64,000 bases of DNA. It comes from Caulobacter sp. Its GTDB lineage: Bacteria; Pseudomonadota; Alphaproteobacteria; Caulobacterales; Caulobacteraceae. Below the pieces are notes generated by a model. That model saw only the letters and a list, made by a program, of their open reading frames with translations, made no database searches and had not been told where the DNA came from. Shown in pieces: positions 46,046 to 56,246 of this stretch. The stretch lies in contig JAQGIK010000093.1 in assembly GCA_028291265.1 (NCBI GenBank), positions 1 through 64,000 of the forward strand. The letters are read 5' to 3'. The number at the start of each line of letters is the position of its first letter. Within the stretch, counting starts at the first letter, position 1. A program made the translations under genes and the position numbers.

Positions 46046-46192
46046 ATGAAGAGTTGGAAAGTCTGGTTGGCCTGCGCCGGAGCCCTGGCGTCGGCGGGCG
46101 GCCTCTTCCTGCTCAGCCCTCGGCTGGGGGCCATCGCCCTGATCCTGGTCGCATTGGGCGCGCTGATAGCGGTCGCCTATCGGCTTCTGTAG
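46046..46192 (+). CDS. 48-aa predicted membrane peptide with two hydrophobic segments
   Basis: MKSWKVWLACAGALASAGGLFLLSPRLGAIALILVALGALIAVAYRLL; ATG preceded by AAGGACAGG. Confidence 0.6.
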   Translation: MKSWKVWLACAGALASAGGLFLLSPRLGAIALILVALGALIAVAYRLL

Positions 46193-46202
46193 TCGCGCCG
46201 GC

Positions 46203-47597
46203 CTATGGGGCCCGTCCGGGGTCGACGCTCTCGTCACCGCCGATCGCCCGATAGAGCGCCACCCGATTGACCGCGGCGGCGTACCGGGTCGCGACGCTGG
46301 ATTGCTGGGCGCTGTAGAGCGCGCGCTGGGCGACAAGGCTGGCGAGGAAGGTGTCTGCCCCGGCGCGATAACGGGCATCGGTCAGGCGGAAGACGTCGTC
46401 CGCCGCGGTCGCTTCGAGCTGCCTGGCGGCGAGTTCGTCGGCGATGGTTCCCTGCCGCGCCAACGCATCGGCGGTCTCCCTGAATCCGGCCTGAATCGCC
46501 TTCTCGTAAACAGCCAGGGCGGCGTCCCGCTGAGCCTTGGAATAGGCCACGCCGGCCCGGCCGGCGCCGGCGTCGAAGATGGGGAAGCTGACGCTGGGCG
46601 AGACGGAATAGTTGAAGGCGCCGCCGCTGAAGAGCGATGACAGCGAGGGGCTGGCCAGGCCCAGCAGGCCGGTCAGGGAGAGGGTCGGAAACAGCGCCGC
46701 CCGCGCCGCGCCGATGTCGGCGTTGGCGGCGCGAAGCTCGTACTCGGCCTGGACGACGTCGGGGCGGCGCAGCAGCACCGTCGATGGCAGCCCGACCGGC
46801 AGGGTCGTGAGGCCCTTGCTGGCGTCCTCGATGGAGGTCGGCAGGAGGGCCGGGTCGACCGGCGAACCGAGCGGGAGTTGAAGGGCGCTGAGATCCTGGG
46901 CGACCGCCGTGCGCAGGACGGCGACATCGGCCTGGGCCGTCGCCAGGATGGTCTCGGCCTGGCTCAGGTCGGTGCGGGGAGCGACCCCGCCCTGCAGGCG
47001 GGCGCGGGTCAGGGTGACGCTGCTTTGAGCGCTGACGGCGGTGTCCTGGGCGATCTTCAGCAGGCTGGCGTCGGCGGCATAGGTCAGCCAGGCTTCGGCG
47101 ACATCGCCGACCAGGGTCAGGCGGACGGCGCGGGCCCCGGCCTCGGTGGCGAGATAGCGGTTCAGGGCCGCGTCGCTCAGCGACCGCACCCGGCCGAACA
47201 GGTCGATCTCGAAGGCGGTGACGCCGACCTGGGCCGTGTAGGCATCCGTGGAGGCGCCGCCGTCCGCGCCGGCGCGGGTGTAGCGCCCGCTCGCCCCGAC
47301 CTGTGGCAGCCGTTCGGCCCGCTGGATGCGGTACTGGGCCCTGGCCGCCAGGATGTTGGCCGTCGCCACCCGCAGGTCGCGATTGTTGACCAGGGCCTGG
47401 CCGATCAGGGTCTGCAGCCGCGCGTCGGTGAACACCTGGCGATACGAAACCCTCGGCGGATCGGCCTCGCCCTGCGCCAGATAGGGACCGCCCGCCGGCC
47501 AGGATGTCGGAACCGGCAGAGGCGGCTGCACATAGGGCGCCTGCAACGAACAGCCGGCGAGGCAGGTGGTCATGGCGATGGTGAGGGCGCGCATCAT
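46203..47597 (-). CDS. TolC/NodT-type outer membrane factor lipoprotein
   Basis: MTTCLAGCSLQAPYVQPPLPVPTSWP; LPQVGASGRYTRAG...VGVTAFEIDLFGRVRSL...LFPTLSLTGLLGLAS (OMF family motifs). Confidence 0.94.
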   Translation of the reverse strand: MMRALTIAMTTCLAGCSLQAPYVQPPLPVPTSWPAGGPYLAQGEADPPRVSYRQVFTDARLQTLIGQALVNNRDLRVATANILAARAQYRIQRAERLPQVGASGRYTRAGADGGASTDAYTAQVGVTAFEIDLFGRVRSLSDAALNRYLATEAGARAVRLTLVGDVAEAWLTYAADASLLKIAQDTAVSAQSSVTLTRARLQGGVAPRTDLSQAETILATAQADVAVLRTAVAQDLSALQLPLGSPVDPALLPTSIEDASKGLTTLPVGLPSTVLLRRPDVVQAEYELRAANADIGAARAALFPTLSLTGLLGLASPSLSSLFSGGAFNYSVSPSVSFPIFDAGAGRAGVAYSKAQRDAALAVYEKAIQAGFRETADALARQGTIADELAARQLEATAADDVFRLTDARYRAGADTFLASLVAQRALYSAQQSSVATRYAAAVNRVALYRAIGGDESVDPGRAP

Positions 47598-50500
47598 GTC
47601 GCCTCCGGCTGCGGCGAGGCTGGCGGAGCCGTGCGTCGGCCCTTGAGGGACTTCAGGCCGCCGCGGAAGCCCTGACGCACCAGGATGAAGAACAGCGGGA
47701 TGTAGAAGACAGCGAGGACGGTGGCCGTCAGCATGCCGCCGATCACCGCCGTGCCGATGGCGACGCGGCTGTTGGCGCCGGCCCCGCTCGAGAGGGCCAG
47801 CGGCAGCACCCCGAAAATGAAGGCCAGGCTGGTCATCAGGATCGGCCGCAGCCGGATCCGAGCGGCCTCGATCGCGGCCTCGACGACGGGTTTGCCCCGG
47901 CGCTCGGCCTGCTCTGCGAACTCGACGATCAGGATGGCGTTCTTGGCCGCCAGTCCCATGGTGGTGAGCAGGCCGATCTGCAGGTAGACGTCATTGATCA
48001 GTCCACGGAGCGTCACCGCCAGCACGGCGCCGACCAGCCCGAGCGGCACCACCAGCAGCACGGCCAACGGGATCGACCAGCTCTCGTAGAGCGCCGCCAG
48101 ACAGAGGAACACCACCAACAGGGAAATGGCGTAGAGGATCGGCGCCTGACCCGAGGAGAGCCGCTCCTGGAAGGAAAGGCCGGACCAGGCGATGCTGACG
48201 CCGGGAATCTGGCTCGCCCGCCGTTCGATCGCCGCCATGGCCTGGCCGGAACTGCCACCGGGCGCGGCGGAACCCTGGAATTCGTAAGATGGGACGCCGT
48301 TGAACCGCGAGAGGGTTGTCGGCGCCTGCGACCAGGACGACGTGGCGAAGGACGAGAACGGCGCCATCTGGCCGCTGGACCCGCGCACGTACCAGTCGTC
48401 AAGGTTGGACGACTGGGCGCGATAGGGCGCGTCGCCCTGGACATAGACCCGCTTGACCCGGCCGCGATCGACGAAGTCGTTCACGTAGCGCCCGCCCCAG
48501 GCGGTGGAGAGGGTCGTGTTGACGTCGCTCTGGCTCAGGCCCAGCGCGGCCAGCTTGCGGGCGTCGGTGTCGACCTTCAGCGTGGCGACGTCCGGCAGCT
48601 CCGAGAGCCGCACCGAAGCGAGAGCCGGATCCTGACGCGCGGCGGCCAGCAGGCGGTCGCGCGCGGCGTTGAAGTCGGACTGGGGCATGCCGCCGGTGTT
48701 CAGCAACTCCATCGTGAAGCCGTTCGATTGGCCAAGGCCGCGAATGGCCGCCGGGACCAGGGCCAGGACCCGCGCGTCGCGGAAGTTCTGGAAGGCGGCC
48801 GAGGCGCGGGCGACGATGGCGTCGGCGGTGTTGGCTTTGCCCGTGCGCTGCGACCAGTCGACGAAGTTGAGGAATCCCTGGCCGGTGTTCTGGCCGGCGG
48901 CCCCGCTCCCGCCGCCACTCGCCGTGAAGATGGTCTGGACATTGCGGCCTTCCTGCTCGTGGAAGTAGGTTTCGACCTGGCGCTGCACTTCGGCCGTCCG
49001 CGCCAAGGTCGCGCCAGCGGGGAGCTGGATCTGTATGGCGGCGGTGCCTTGGTCCTCGGTCGGCAAGAAGCCGGTGGGAAGCCGCAGGAACAGCACGGCG
49101 AGCAGCACCAGCACGCCGCCGTAGATCAGCAGGCCGGTCCCTCTTCGGCCGAGCACGCGGTGAACCGCCCGCTCATATCCGCTTCTCATGGCGCCGAAAC
49201 CGGTGTTGAACCTGCTTGAGGCGAGGTGAATCGCGCCGGCCACGACCGGAAAACGGGGTCCGGACCGGTCGTCATGTTTCTCCTGCCCCGGTCGCTTGAG
49301 CAGGTGGGCCGTGAGCGCCGGGCTAAGGGTCAGCGCGACGAAGACCGAGAGCGCCATGGCCGAGATGATGGTCAGGGAGAACTGCCGATAAATGACGCCT
49401 GTCGATCCGCCGAAGAAGGCCATGGGCAGGAACACCGCCGAAAGCACCAGGGCGATGGCCACCAGGGCCATGGTGATCTCCTTCATCGAGGCAATGGTGG
49501 CCTCCCTGGGAGTCAGCTGAGGATTCTCCGCCATCAACCGCTCGACGTTCTCGACCACCACGATGGCGTCGTCGACCAGCAGGCCAATGGCCAGAACCAG
49601 GCCGAACAGGGTCATGGTGTTGATCGAGAAGCCGGCGAGATAGAGCAGGCCGAAGACGCCGAGCAGGACAACCGGCACCGCGATCGCCGGCACCAGGGTC
49701 GCGCGCCAGTTCTGCAGGAAGGCGAACATCACCAGGACCACCAGCACGATGGCCTCGGCCAGGGTGATCAACACCTCCCTGATCGACAGCTTGATGAAAC
49801 CGGTCGTGTCGTTGGCGTAGGCGATCTTCAGACCGGGCGGAAAGGCCTTCGCCAACTTCGCCACCTCGGCCTTGACCAGATCGGCCGTCTTCAGGGCGTC
49901 GGCCCCCGGCGCCAGCAGGATCGACACGCCCGCGCCCGGGTGCTGATTGATCCGTCCACGAATATTGTAGCTCTCGGAGCCGAGCTCCACCCTGGCCACG
50001 TCTGACAGCAACACGGCCGCGCCGTCCTGTTGGCTCTTGATGACGATCTGGCCGAACTGTTCGGGAGTCTGCAGCCGCGACTGCGCGGTGACGGTCGCGT
50101 TCAGCATCTGGGTGTCGGGCTCGGGCTGGGCGCCCAGTTCGCCGGCCGCGACCTCGGTGTTCTGGTTCTGGATCGCGGTGACCACGTCGCCCGGGACGAG
50201 CTGGTAGCTGGCCAGGCGCTCGGGGTTGAGCCAGATGCGCATCGCGTACTGCGACCCGAAGACGTTGATGTCTCCGACGCCCGGCAGCCGCGATATCGGG
50301 TCCTGGAGGTTGGTCACCAGATAGTCGGAGACGTCCCGGTTGTTCATCCGGTCGGTCTCGTCGTAGACGCCGACGATCAGCAGGTCATCGGGATTGGACT
50401 TGCGGACCACCAACCCCTGCTGCTGCACCTGGGCCGGCAACCGTGACAGGGTCTGCTGGACCTGGTTCTGCACCTGCACCTGGGCGATGTCCGGGTCGAT

Positions 50501-50794
50501 TCCCTTGGCGAAGGTGATGTTGATCGTCACCTGACCGCGGGATGTGGACGAGGATCGGAAATAGAGCATGCCGTCGATGCCGGTCAGCGACTGCTCGATG
50601 ACCTGGGTGACGCTGTTCTGGAGGGCCTCGGCGGAAGCGCCGGGATAGTTCGCCCGGACAGAAACCTGGGGCGGGGCGACGTCTGGATACTGCGCGACGG
50701 GCAGCCCCAGGATCGCGCCGGCGCCGCCCAGCATGATGAGAATGGCGATCACCCAGGCGAAGATCGGGCGGTCAACGAAGATGCGCGAGAACAT
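47594..50794 (-). CDS. RND multidrug efflux pump (HAE1, AcrB-like)
   Basis: 1066 aa; MFSRIFVDRPIFAWVIAILIMLGGAGAILGLPVAQYPDVAPPQVSVRANYPGASAE; GLLVDDAIVVVENVERLM. Confidence 0.97.
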   Translation of the reverse strand: MFSRIFVDRPIFAWVIAILIMLGGAGAILGLPVAQYPDVAPPQVSVRANYPGASAEALQNSVTQVIEQSLTGIDGMLYFRSSSTSRGQVTINITFAKGIDPDIAQVQVQNQVQQTLSRLPAQVQQQGLVVRKSNPDDLLIVGVYDETDRMNNRDVSDYLVTNLQDPISRLPGVGDINVFGSQYAMRIWLNPERLASYQLVPGDVVTAIQNQNTEVAAGELGAQPEPDTQMLNATVTAQSRLQTPEQFGQIVIKSQQDGAAVLLSDVARVELGSESYNIRGRINQHPGAGVSILLAPGADALKTADLVKAEVAKLAKAFPPGLKIAYANDTTGFIKLSIREVLITLAEAIVLVVLVMFAFLQNWRATLVPAIAVPVVLLGVFGLLYLAGFSINTMTLFGLVLAIGLLVDDAIVVVENVERLMAENPQLTPREATIASMKEITMALVAIALVLSAVFLPMAFFGGSTGVIYRQFSLTIISAMALSVFVALTLSPALTAHLLKRPGQEKHDDRSGPRFPVVAGAIHLASSRFNTGFGAMRSGYERAVHRVLGRRGTGLLIYGGVLVLLAVLFLRLPTGFLPTEDQGTAAIQIQLPAGATLARTAEVQRQVETYFHEQEGRNVQTIFTASGGGSGAAGQNTGQGFLNFVDWSQRTGKANTADAIVARASAAFQNFRDARVLALVPAAIRGLGQSNGFTMELLNTGGMPQSDFNAARDRLLAAARQDPALASVRLSELPDVATLKVDTDARKLAALGLSQSDVNTTLSTAWGGRYVNDFVDRGRVKRVYVQGDAPYRAQSSNLDDWYVRGSSGQMAPFSSFATSSWSQAPTTLSRFNGVPSYEFQGSAAPGGSSGQAMAAIERRASQIPGVSIAWSGLSFQERLSSGQAPILYAISLLVVFLCLAALYESWSIPLAVLLVVPLGLVGAVLAVTLRGLINDVYLQIGLLTTMGLAAKNAILIVEFAEQAERRGKPVVEAAIEAARIRLRPILMTSLAFIFGVLPLALSSGAGANSRVAIGTAVIGGMLTATVLAVFYIPLFFILVRQGFRGGLKSLKGRRTAPPASPQPEAT

Positions 50795-50799
50795 GATGC

Positions 50800-52014
50800 T
50801 CAGCCGCCTCCCGCGCCTGGGCCCCTGCCCTGGCCGCCGGCCTTGCCGGGCGGCGGTGCGATCCGTTGCGGCGTATCGGCCGGAACCGGCCGAAGCGGCC
50901 TGTTCGGCTGAACATTTGCCAGCCCCTGGGTGATGACCTTGTCGCCGGGGTTGAGGCCTTTGGTGACGACCCAGAAGGCGCCCTGGGTCGGACCGGCCGT
51001 AACGACGCGCTGAACCGCCTTGTCACCTGGGCCGACGACATAGACGGTCGCCTGGCCCGTGGGATTGCGCGACACCGCCGTCTGCGGGACCAGGAAGGCC
51101 GCCGTCTCGACCGACTGGACGAAGCTGGCGCGGACGAACATGCCCGGCAGCAGGATGCCCGCGGGGTTGGCAATGCGCGCGCGGAGGATCACGGCGCCCG
51201 TGGCAGGATCGACGACGGCCTCGGAGAACTCGATCGTCCCCACCTGGTCGTAGAGACCGCCGTCCTCCAGCGTCAGCCGCACCGCCGCGCCGCCCGGCGC
51301 CACCCCTCCGGCCGCCAGGGACCGTCGCAGGGCCAGCAACTCGCCGCTGGACTGCTGGATATCGACATACATCAGGTCAAGCTGCTGGATGGTGGTGAGC
51401 GGGTCCGCCTGGCTGGTGGTGACGAGGGCTCCCACCGTCGACAGCGACCGGCCGATCCGTCCGCTGATCGGGGCGGGCACGGTGGTGAACCTCAGATTGA
51501 TGCGGGCGGCATCCAGCGCCGCCCCGGCTTGGGCCACGGCGGCCTTCGCCTGCCCGGCGGCGGCCACGGCGTTGGCGTAGTCCTGCTGGCTGACCGCCTC
51601 GATGGCGACCAGCGGCTTGTAGCGGTCGGCCAGGGCCTGGGCGGCCGACAGATTGGCCTGCGCGCTCTGCACATTGGCCTGGGCCTGGTTGACCGCGGCC
51701 CGGTAGAGGCTGGGATCGATCTGGTAGAGCGGCTGGCCACGGCTGACGAGCGAACCTTCGGCGAACAGCCGCTTCTCGATCACGCCGGACACCTGGGGGC
51801 GGACCTCGGAGCTCTGAAAAGCCCCCACACGCCCGGACAGTTCGTTGGTCAGCTCGACCCGCGTCGGCTGGACCACGACGTAGCCGACGGCCACCGGGGC
51901 GCCTGCGCCGCCCGCGCCGCTTGGCGCAGACTTGGCGCTACAGCCGGCGAGCAGGCCCATGGCGGCAATGCTCGCCAAGGCGGTCGCGGCCCTGAGGCGA
52001 GGCTTGCTATCCAT
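50800..52014 (-). CDS. RND periplasmic adaptor (AcrA-like lipoprotein)
   Basis: Lipobox [73 protein letters not shown]. Confidence 0.95.
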   Translation of the reverse strand: MDSKPRLRAATALASIAAMGLLAGCSAKSAPSGAGGAGAPVAVGYVVVQPTRVELTNELSGRVGAFQSSEVRPQVSGVIEKRLFAEGSLVSRGQPLYQIDPSLYRAAVNQAQANVQSAQANLSAAQALADRYKPLVAIEAVSQQDYANAVAAAGQAKAAVAQAGAALDAARINLRFTTVPAPISGRIGRSLSTVGALVTTSQADPLTTIQQLDLMYVDIQQSSGELLALRRSLAAGGVAPGGAAVRLTLEDGGLYDQVGTIEFSEAVVDPATGAVILRARIANPAGILLPGMFVRASFVQSVETAAFLVPQTAVSRNPTGQATVYVVGPGDKAVQRVVTAGPTQGAFWVVTKGLNPGDKVITQGLANVQPNRPLRPVPADTPQRIAPPPGKAGGQGRGPGAGGG

Positions 52015-53344
52015 GGCGATCAGGACGCCGCGGTTGCTGCATCGCCGTCACCCGCCAGATCTTGTCGCCTACATCGTCGGCGACCAGCAGAGCGCCGGCG
52101 CGGTCCACCGCCACGCCCACGGGCCGGCCATAGGCGCGGCCGTCGGCGCTGAGGAAGCCGGTGAGTACGTCGCGTGGCAGGCCTTCGGGGCGTCCACCGG
52201 CGAAGGGCACGAAGATTACCTTGTAGCCGTTGAGCTGCTGGCGGTCCCAGGAACCGTGCTCGCCGACGAAGGCCCCGCCCCGGTAGCCGGGCAGCGAATC
52301 GGCCTGGTAGAAGGTCAGGCCCAGCGGGGCCACGTGCGAGCTCAGGCCATAGTCGGGCTTGATGGCGCTGGCGACCAGGTCCGGGCGTTGGGGCCGGACC
52401 CGGCGGTCGACGTTCTGGCCCCAGTAGCTGTAGGGCCAGCCGTAGAAGCCGCCGTCCTTCACCGAGGTGAGGTAGTCGGGAACCAGGTCGTCCCCCAGTT
52501 CGTCCCGCTCGTTGACGACGGTCCACAGGGCGCCGGTGACCGGCTCGAAACCCAGGCCGTTGGGATTGCGCAGGCCGGTGGCGAACGGGCGCATGGCGCC
52601 GGTCTTGCGATCGATCTCCAGGATCCTGGCACGGCCGGCCTCGGCTTCCAGGCCGTTCTCGCCGACATTGCTGTTGGAACCGACGGTGACATAGAGCCTG
52701 GATCCGTCGGGGCTGGCGAGGATGTTCTTCGTCCAGTGATGATCGATAGGCCCCGCCGGCAAGTCGGCGAGCTTGACGCCGGGCGCGCGGATGACGGTCT
52801 GGCCGGGGACGTAGGGGAAGCGCAGCAGCGCGTCGGTGTCGGCCACGTAGAGGTCGTTGCCGACAAGGGCCATGCCGAAGGGCGAATGCAGCCCTTTGAG
52901 GAATACCGTCCGGATCTCGGCGACGCCGTCGCCGTTCGCATCGCGCAGCAGGGTGATGCGGTCGGGGCTCTTCGTCGCCGCGCCCGCCCACTTCACCACG
53001 AAATGCAGAATCAGGTCCTTCGGCCGCTTGACGGGCTCGCCGGGGCCGTTGGACTCCGCCACCAGCACGTCGCCGTTCGGGAGCACATGCAGCCAGCGCG
53101 GATGATCCAGGCCCTCGGCGAGGGCGGCGACCTTCAGGCCCGCGGCGGCTATGGGCGTGCGTCCGACCGGCCAGCCCTGGGCGGGGGCGATACGGATCGC
53201 CGGGATCAGCGGTTGGTTGGCCGCAGGCAGCTTGGGGTCGGGACCCATCTGGGCCTCGCGCCCTCCAGGCGCATGTTCGCCGCAAGCGCTCAGGCCCGAA
53301 GCGAGAAGCGCGGCGACCGCGCTGGCGATGTACGACTTGGACAT
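52007..53344 (-). CDS. Secreted PQQ-type sugar dehydrogenase (sorbosone dehydrogenase-like)
   Basis: Lipobox [82 protein letters not shown]. Confidence 0.9.
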   Translation of the reverse strand: MSKSYIASAVAALLASGLSACGEHAPGGREAQMGPDPKLPAANQPLIPAIRIAPAQGWPVGRTPIAAAGLKVAALAEGLDHPRWLHVLPNGDVLVAESNGPGEPVKRPKDLILHFVVKWAGAATKSPDRITLLRDANGDGVAEIRTVFLKGLHSPFGMALVGNDLYVADTDALLRFPYVPGQTVIRAPGVKLADLPAGPIDHHWTKNILASPDGSRLYVTVGSNSNVGENGLEAEAGRARILEIDRKTGAMRPFATGLRNPNGLGFEPVTGALWTVVNERDELGDDLVPDYLTSVKDGGFYGWPYSYWGQNVDRRVRPQRPDLVASAIKPDYGLSSHVAPLGLTFYQADSLPGYRGGAFVGEHGSWDRQQLNGYKVIFVPFAGGRPEGLPRDVLTGFLSADGRAYGRPVGVAVDRAGALLVADDVGDKIWRVTAMQQPRRPDRHG

Positions 53345-53345
53345 G

Positions 53346-53822
53346 TCAGGCTTCCTTGCGGCCGGTGGCGCCGTCGTCGGCGGCGTGGGCCCGATGGGCG
53401 TGGGCGGAGCGACGCCCCAGCCAGAAGGTGAGTAACAGGACGAGGACGACGGCCGCCGACAGCAGGGGGCCGGCCGGAACCACCGCCGAATAGCCATCGC
53501 GAACGTGGAACACGAAGTTCAGCACCGACAGCAGGACAGCCAGCCCGTTGCCCAGCAAATGGATCCGGACCGGAAGCCGGCGCCGGAAGCTTTGGTCGCC
53601 GAGGAAGCCGATCAGCTCCAGCAGGATGGCGATGCTCGCCACGATCAGGCCCGCGAGCAGCAGCCAGGACGACATCGTCGACCACAACGGGTCGGCGGTG
53701 CTCCGGTAGGCGACGTCGGTGAACAGGACCCCGACGAAAAGCACGATCGGGAACGGGACCAGCATCGCATGGATGGGATGGTTCGCGATCCCTGGGGCGC
53801 CGGCGGAACGGCGGTTTTGCAT
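53346..53822 (-). CDS. DUF2231-like membrane protein
   Basis: [39 protein letters not shown]; four hydrophobic segments; [13 protein letters not shown] typical of DUF2231. Confidence 0.85.
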   Translation of the reverse strand: MQNRRSAGAPGIANHPIHAMLVPFPIVLFVGVLFTDVAYRSTADPLWSTMSSWLLLAGLIVASIAILLELIGFLGDQSFRRRLPVRIHLLGNGLAVLLSVLNFVFHVRDGYSAVVPAGPLLSAAVVLVLLLTFWLGRRSAHAHRAHAADDGATGRKEA

Positions 53823-53841
53823 GACGGTGTCCTCCATGACT

Positions 53842-54831
53842 TCAGGGCCGGCGGGTGGGCGGCGCCATGAATTCCGGCGAGACCGGATCCTTGATGCAGC
53901 GCTGCAGGATGGCGTCGATTTCGGCCTTGCTCGCCGCGTCGATGGTCCAGCCGGCGACTTCGTCGACCGGATCGAGTTGGCCTGGGCGGCGCGCGCCCCA
54001 CAGCGCGATCGTCGGCCCCTGGTCGAGGATCCAGCGCACCGCCAGGGCCGGCAGCGACTTGTCGAAACGCTCGCGCGCCAGGGTCTTCAAGGCCTCGGCG
54101 GCGGCGAGATACTGGCCGAAGCGGGGCTTCTGGAACTTCGGGTCCTGCTGGCGCAGGTCGTCGCCGGTGAAGGCTGTTTCGGCGCTCATCCCGCCGCCGA
54201 GCAGGCCGCGGCAGAGCGCGCCGTAAGACAGCACCGCGAGGCTGGCAGCCTTCGCATAGGGCAGCACGTCGCTTTCGATCGCCCGCTCGAAGAGGTTGTA
54301 GGGCGGCTGGACGGCGTCGAGCCGCGCCTTGGCGCGGAAGTCGTCCATCTGGACGGGTGAGTGGTTGCTGACGCCGATCGCCCGGATCTTGCCCTCGCGG
54401 CGCAGATCCTCCAGCATCTCCGCGGTGTCGGCGGTAGGGCTTTCCAGGTCAGGCCAATGCACTTGATAGAGGTCGATGACGTCGGTGCGCAGGCGCCTGA
54501 GCGACGCCTCGATTTCCTGGCGGATGCGGGCCGGACGGGAGTCGCGGAAGACCTCGTCGTCCTTCCAGGACAGGCCGACCTTGGTCGCGATCTGCACCTT
54601 GTCGCGCAGGCCGCCCTCGGCCAGGGCCTTGCCGACGATCTCCTCGGAGCGCCCGAAGCCATAGACCGGCGCGGTGTCGATCAGCGTCACTCCGCGCTCG
54701 ATCGCGGACCGGATGGTGGCGATGGATTCGGCCTCGTCGGTTCCGCCCCACATCCAGCCGCCGATCGCCCAGGTCCCGAGGCCGATGCGCGAGGCCGTTA
54801 CGCCCGAATCGCGGATTTCAATCTGTTCCAT
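53842..54831 (-). CDS. Aldo/keto reductase
   Basis: MEQIEIRDSGVTASRIGLGTWAIGGWMWGG...GVTLIDTAPVYGFGRSEEIVGKAL...YQVHWPD...IRAIGVSNHS. Confidence 0.96.
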   Translation of the reverse strand: MEQIEIRDSGVTASRIGLGTWAIGGWMWGGTDEAESIATIRSAIERGVTLIDTAPVYGFGRSEEIVGKALAEGGLRDKVQIATKVGLSWKDDEVFRDSRPARIRQEIEASLRRLRTDVIDLYQVHWPDLESPTADTAEMLEDLRREGKIRAIGVSNHSPVQMDDFRAKARLDAVQPPYNLFERAIESDVLPYAKAASLAVLSYGALCRGLLGGGMSAETAFTGDDLRQQDPKFQKPRFGQYLAAAEALKTLARERFDKSLPALAVRWILDQGPTIALWGARRPGQLDPVDEVAGWTIDAASKAEIDAILQRCIKDPVSPEFMAPPTRRP

Positions 54832-54962
54832 GACCGCACCTCAGCTCGGATCTGTTGCGACGGGCCGACGGCCGACCCCTGCGATCGGGGCAACGGCCGC
54901 GGCGGCCTTCGACGTTGAGGGCGAAAATTGGCGGCCAACCTGTCAGGCGACGCGCGGCGCGC

Positions 54963-54978
54963 CTTACATTCCTGTCAA
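54963..54978. promoter_or_regulatory. Imperfect palindrome CTTACA-N4-TGTCAA
   Basis: CTTACATTCCTGTCAA in divergent region 54832-55107. Confidence 0.5.
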
Positions 54979-55013
54979 ACGACCTGGCGATGGCCGGCCG
55001 CGCGTCGGCGCTT

Positions 55014-55029
55014 CTTACAGATCGGTAAG
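55014..55029. promoter_or_regulatory. Palindrome CTTACA-N4-GGTAAG
   Basis: CTTACAGATCGGTAAG in divergent region 54832-55107. Confidence 0.6.
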
Positions 55030-55107
55030 GGGGGCGCGAGGCGGCGTCGAACCTGTTGCGCCATTCTCGGCAGGGTGAACCGGGGGCCACGACACAGGAG
55101 CGAAGTC

Positions 55108-55983
55108 ATGAACGTTGGATTTGTCGGCCTTGGCCATATGGGCGGCGCGATCGCCCTGAACCTGGTGAAGGCGGGGCATCAGGTCACCGTCTGGAACCGA
55201 ACGCCGGAGAAGGCCGCACCGCTGGTCACCCTCGGCGCGCGGCGCGCGGAAAGTCCTCGCCAGGCCGCTTCCGGCGATATCGTCATCAGCATGCTGGCCG
55301 ATGATCGTGCGGTCGAGGAGGTCGTCTTCGGTGAGAAGGGTATCCTCTCGGCCGACGCGGGCGCGATCCATGTCTCGATGAGCACCATCAGCGTCGAGCT
55401 GGCCGAACGACTGGCAGCGGCGCATGCGGAGACGGTCAGCCCGTTCGTTTCGGCCCCGGTGTTCGGGCGTCCGGCGATCGCCATGGCCGGCAGGCTCACC
55501 ATCCTCGCCGCCGGCGCCCCGGCGGCGCTCGAGGCCTGCGCGCCGGTGTTCTCGGCGATCGGCCACCGCGTCTTCCAGCTGGGCGAAACGCCGTCGGCCG
55601 CTAATCTGGTGAAGCTGTGCGGCAACTTCATGATGATGTCGGCGGTCGAGGCGATGGGCGAGGCCATGACCCTTGCCAAGTCCAGGATCAGCCCCGAGAT
55701 GTTGTTCGACGTGCTGACCGAGGCCTTGTTCCCCGGCCCGGTCTACGAGACCTACAGCCAGATCCTGATCGACGCGGCCTACAAACCCGCCAGGTTCGGC
55801 GCGCTCCTCGCCCTCAAGGACATGAACCTCATGGCCGCCGCCGCCAACCAGTCGCGCGTGCCCATGCCCCTCCTCGGCGTCGTACGCGATCACCTGCTTG
55901 GCGCGATCGCCCAGTTCGGCGACGATGTCGATTCATCAGCCATCGCGCTGGTGGTCGAACGAAACGCCGAACGCGCCGCCTGA
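55108..55983 (+). CDS. NAD(P)-dependent 3-hydroxyisobutyrate-dehydrogenase-family oxidoreductase
   Basis: MNVGFVGLGHMGGAIALNLVKAGHQVTVWNRTPEKA; GNFMMMSAVEAMGEA; ALKDMNLMAAAA. Confidence 0.95.
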   Translation: MNVGFVGLGHMGGAIALNLVKAGHQVTVWNRTPEKAAPLVTLGARRAESPRQAASGDIVISMLADDRAVEEVVFGEKGILSADAGAIHVSMSTISVELAERLAAAHAETVSPFVSAPVFGRPAIAMAGRLTILAAGAPAALEACAPVFSAIGHRVFQLGETPSAANLVKLCGNFMMMSAVEAMGEAMTLAKSRISPEMLFDVLTEALFPGPVYETYSQILIDAAYKPARFGALLALKDMNLMAAAANQSRVPMPLLGVVRDHLLGAIAQFGDDVDSSAIALVVERNAERAA

Positions 55984-56246
55984 CCCCCGATGGCGCCCGC
56001 TATCCATAGGCGAGACAACAAGCCGGAGCCTGCCTTTTCGGCCTATCAAGCGGAGCAAACTGCGCGGCGCGCTGCCTGCACCAAGGCAGAGTTGTGATCG
56101 AACCATTTCGGCGACTTGCCCTCAGGAGATGCCGCTGACTCTTGATCAGCGGCGGGCGCCTCGCATTCAGGCGCCGGTGACGATTGACGCGACTTCGGAT
56201 CCAGTAAAGGATCCGCCTCTGGCCGAGCGGCCGGTGGAGACGCGTC

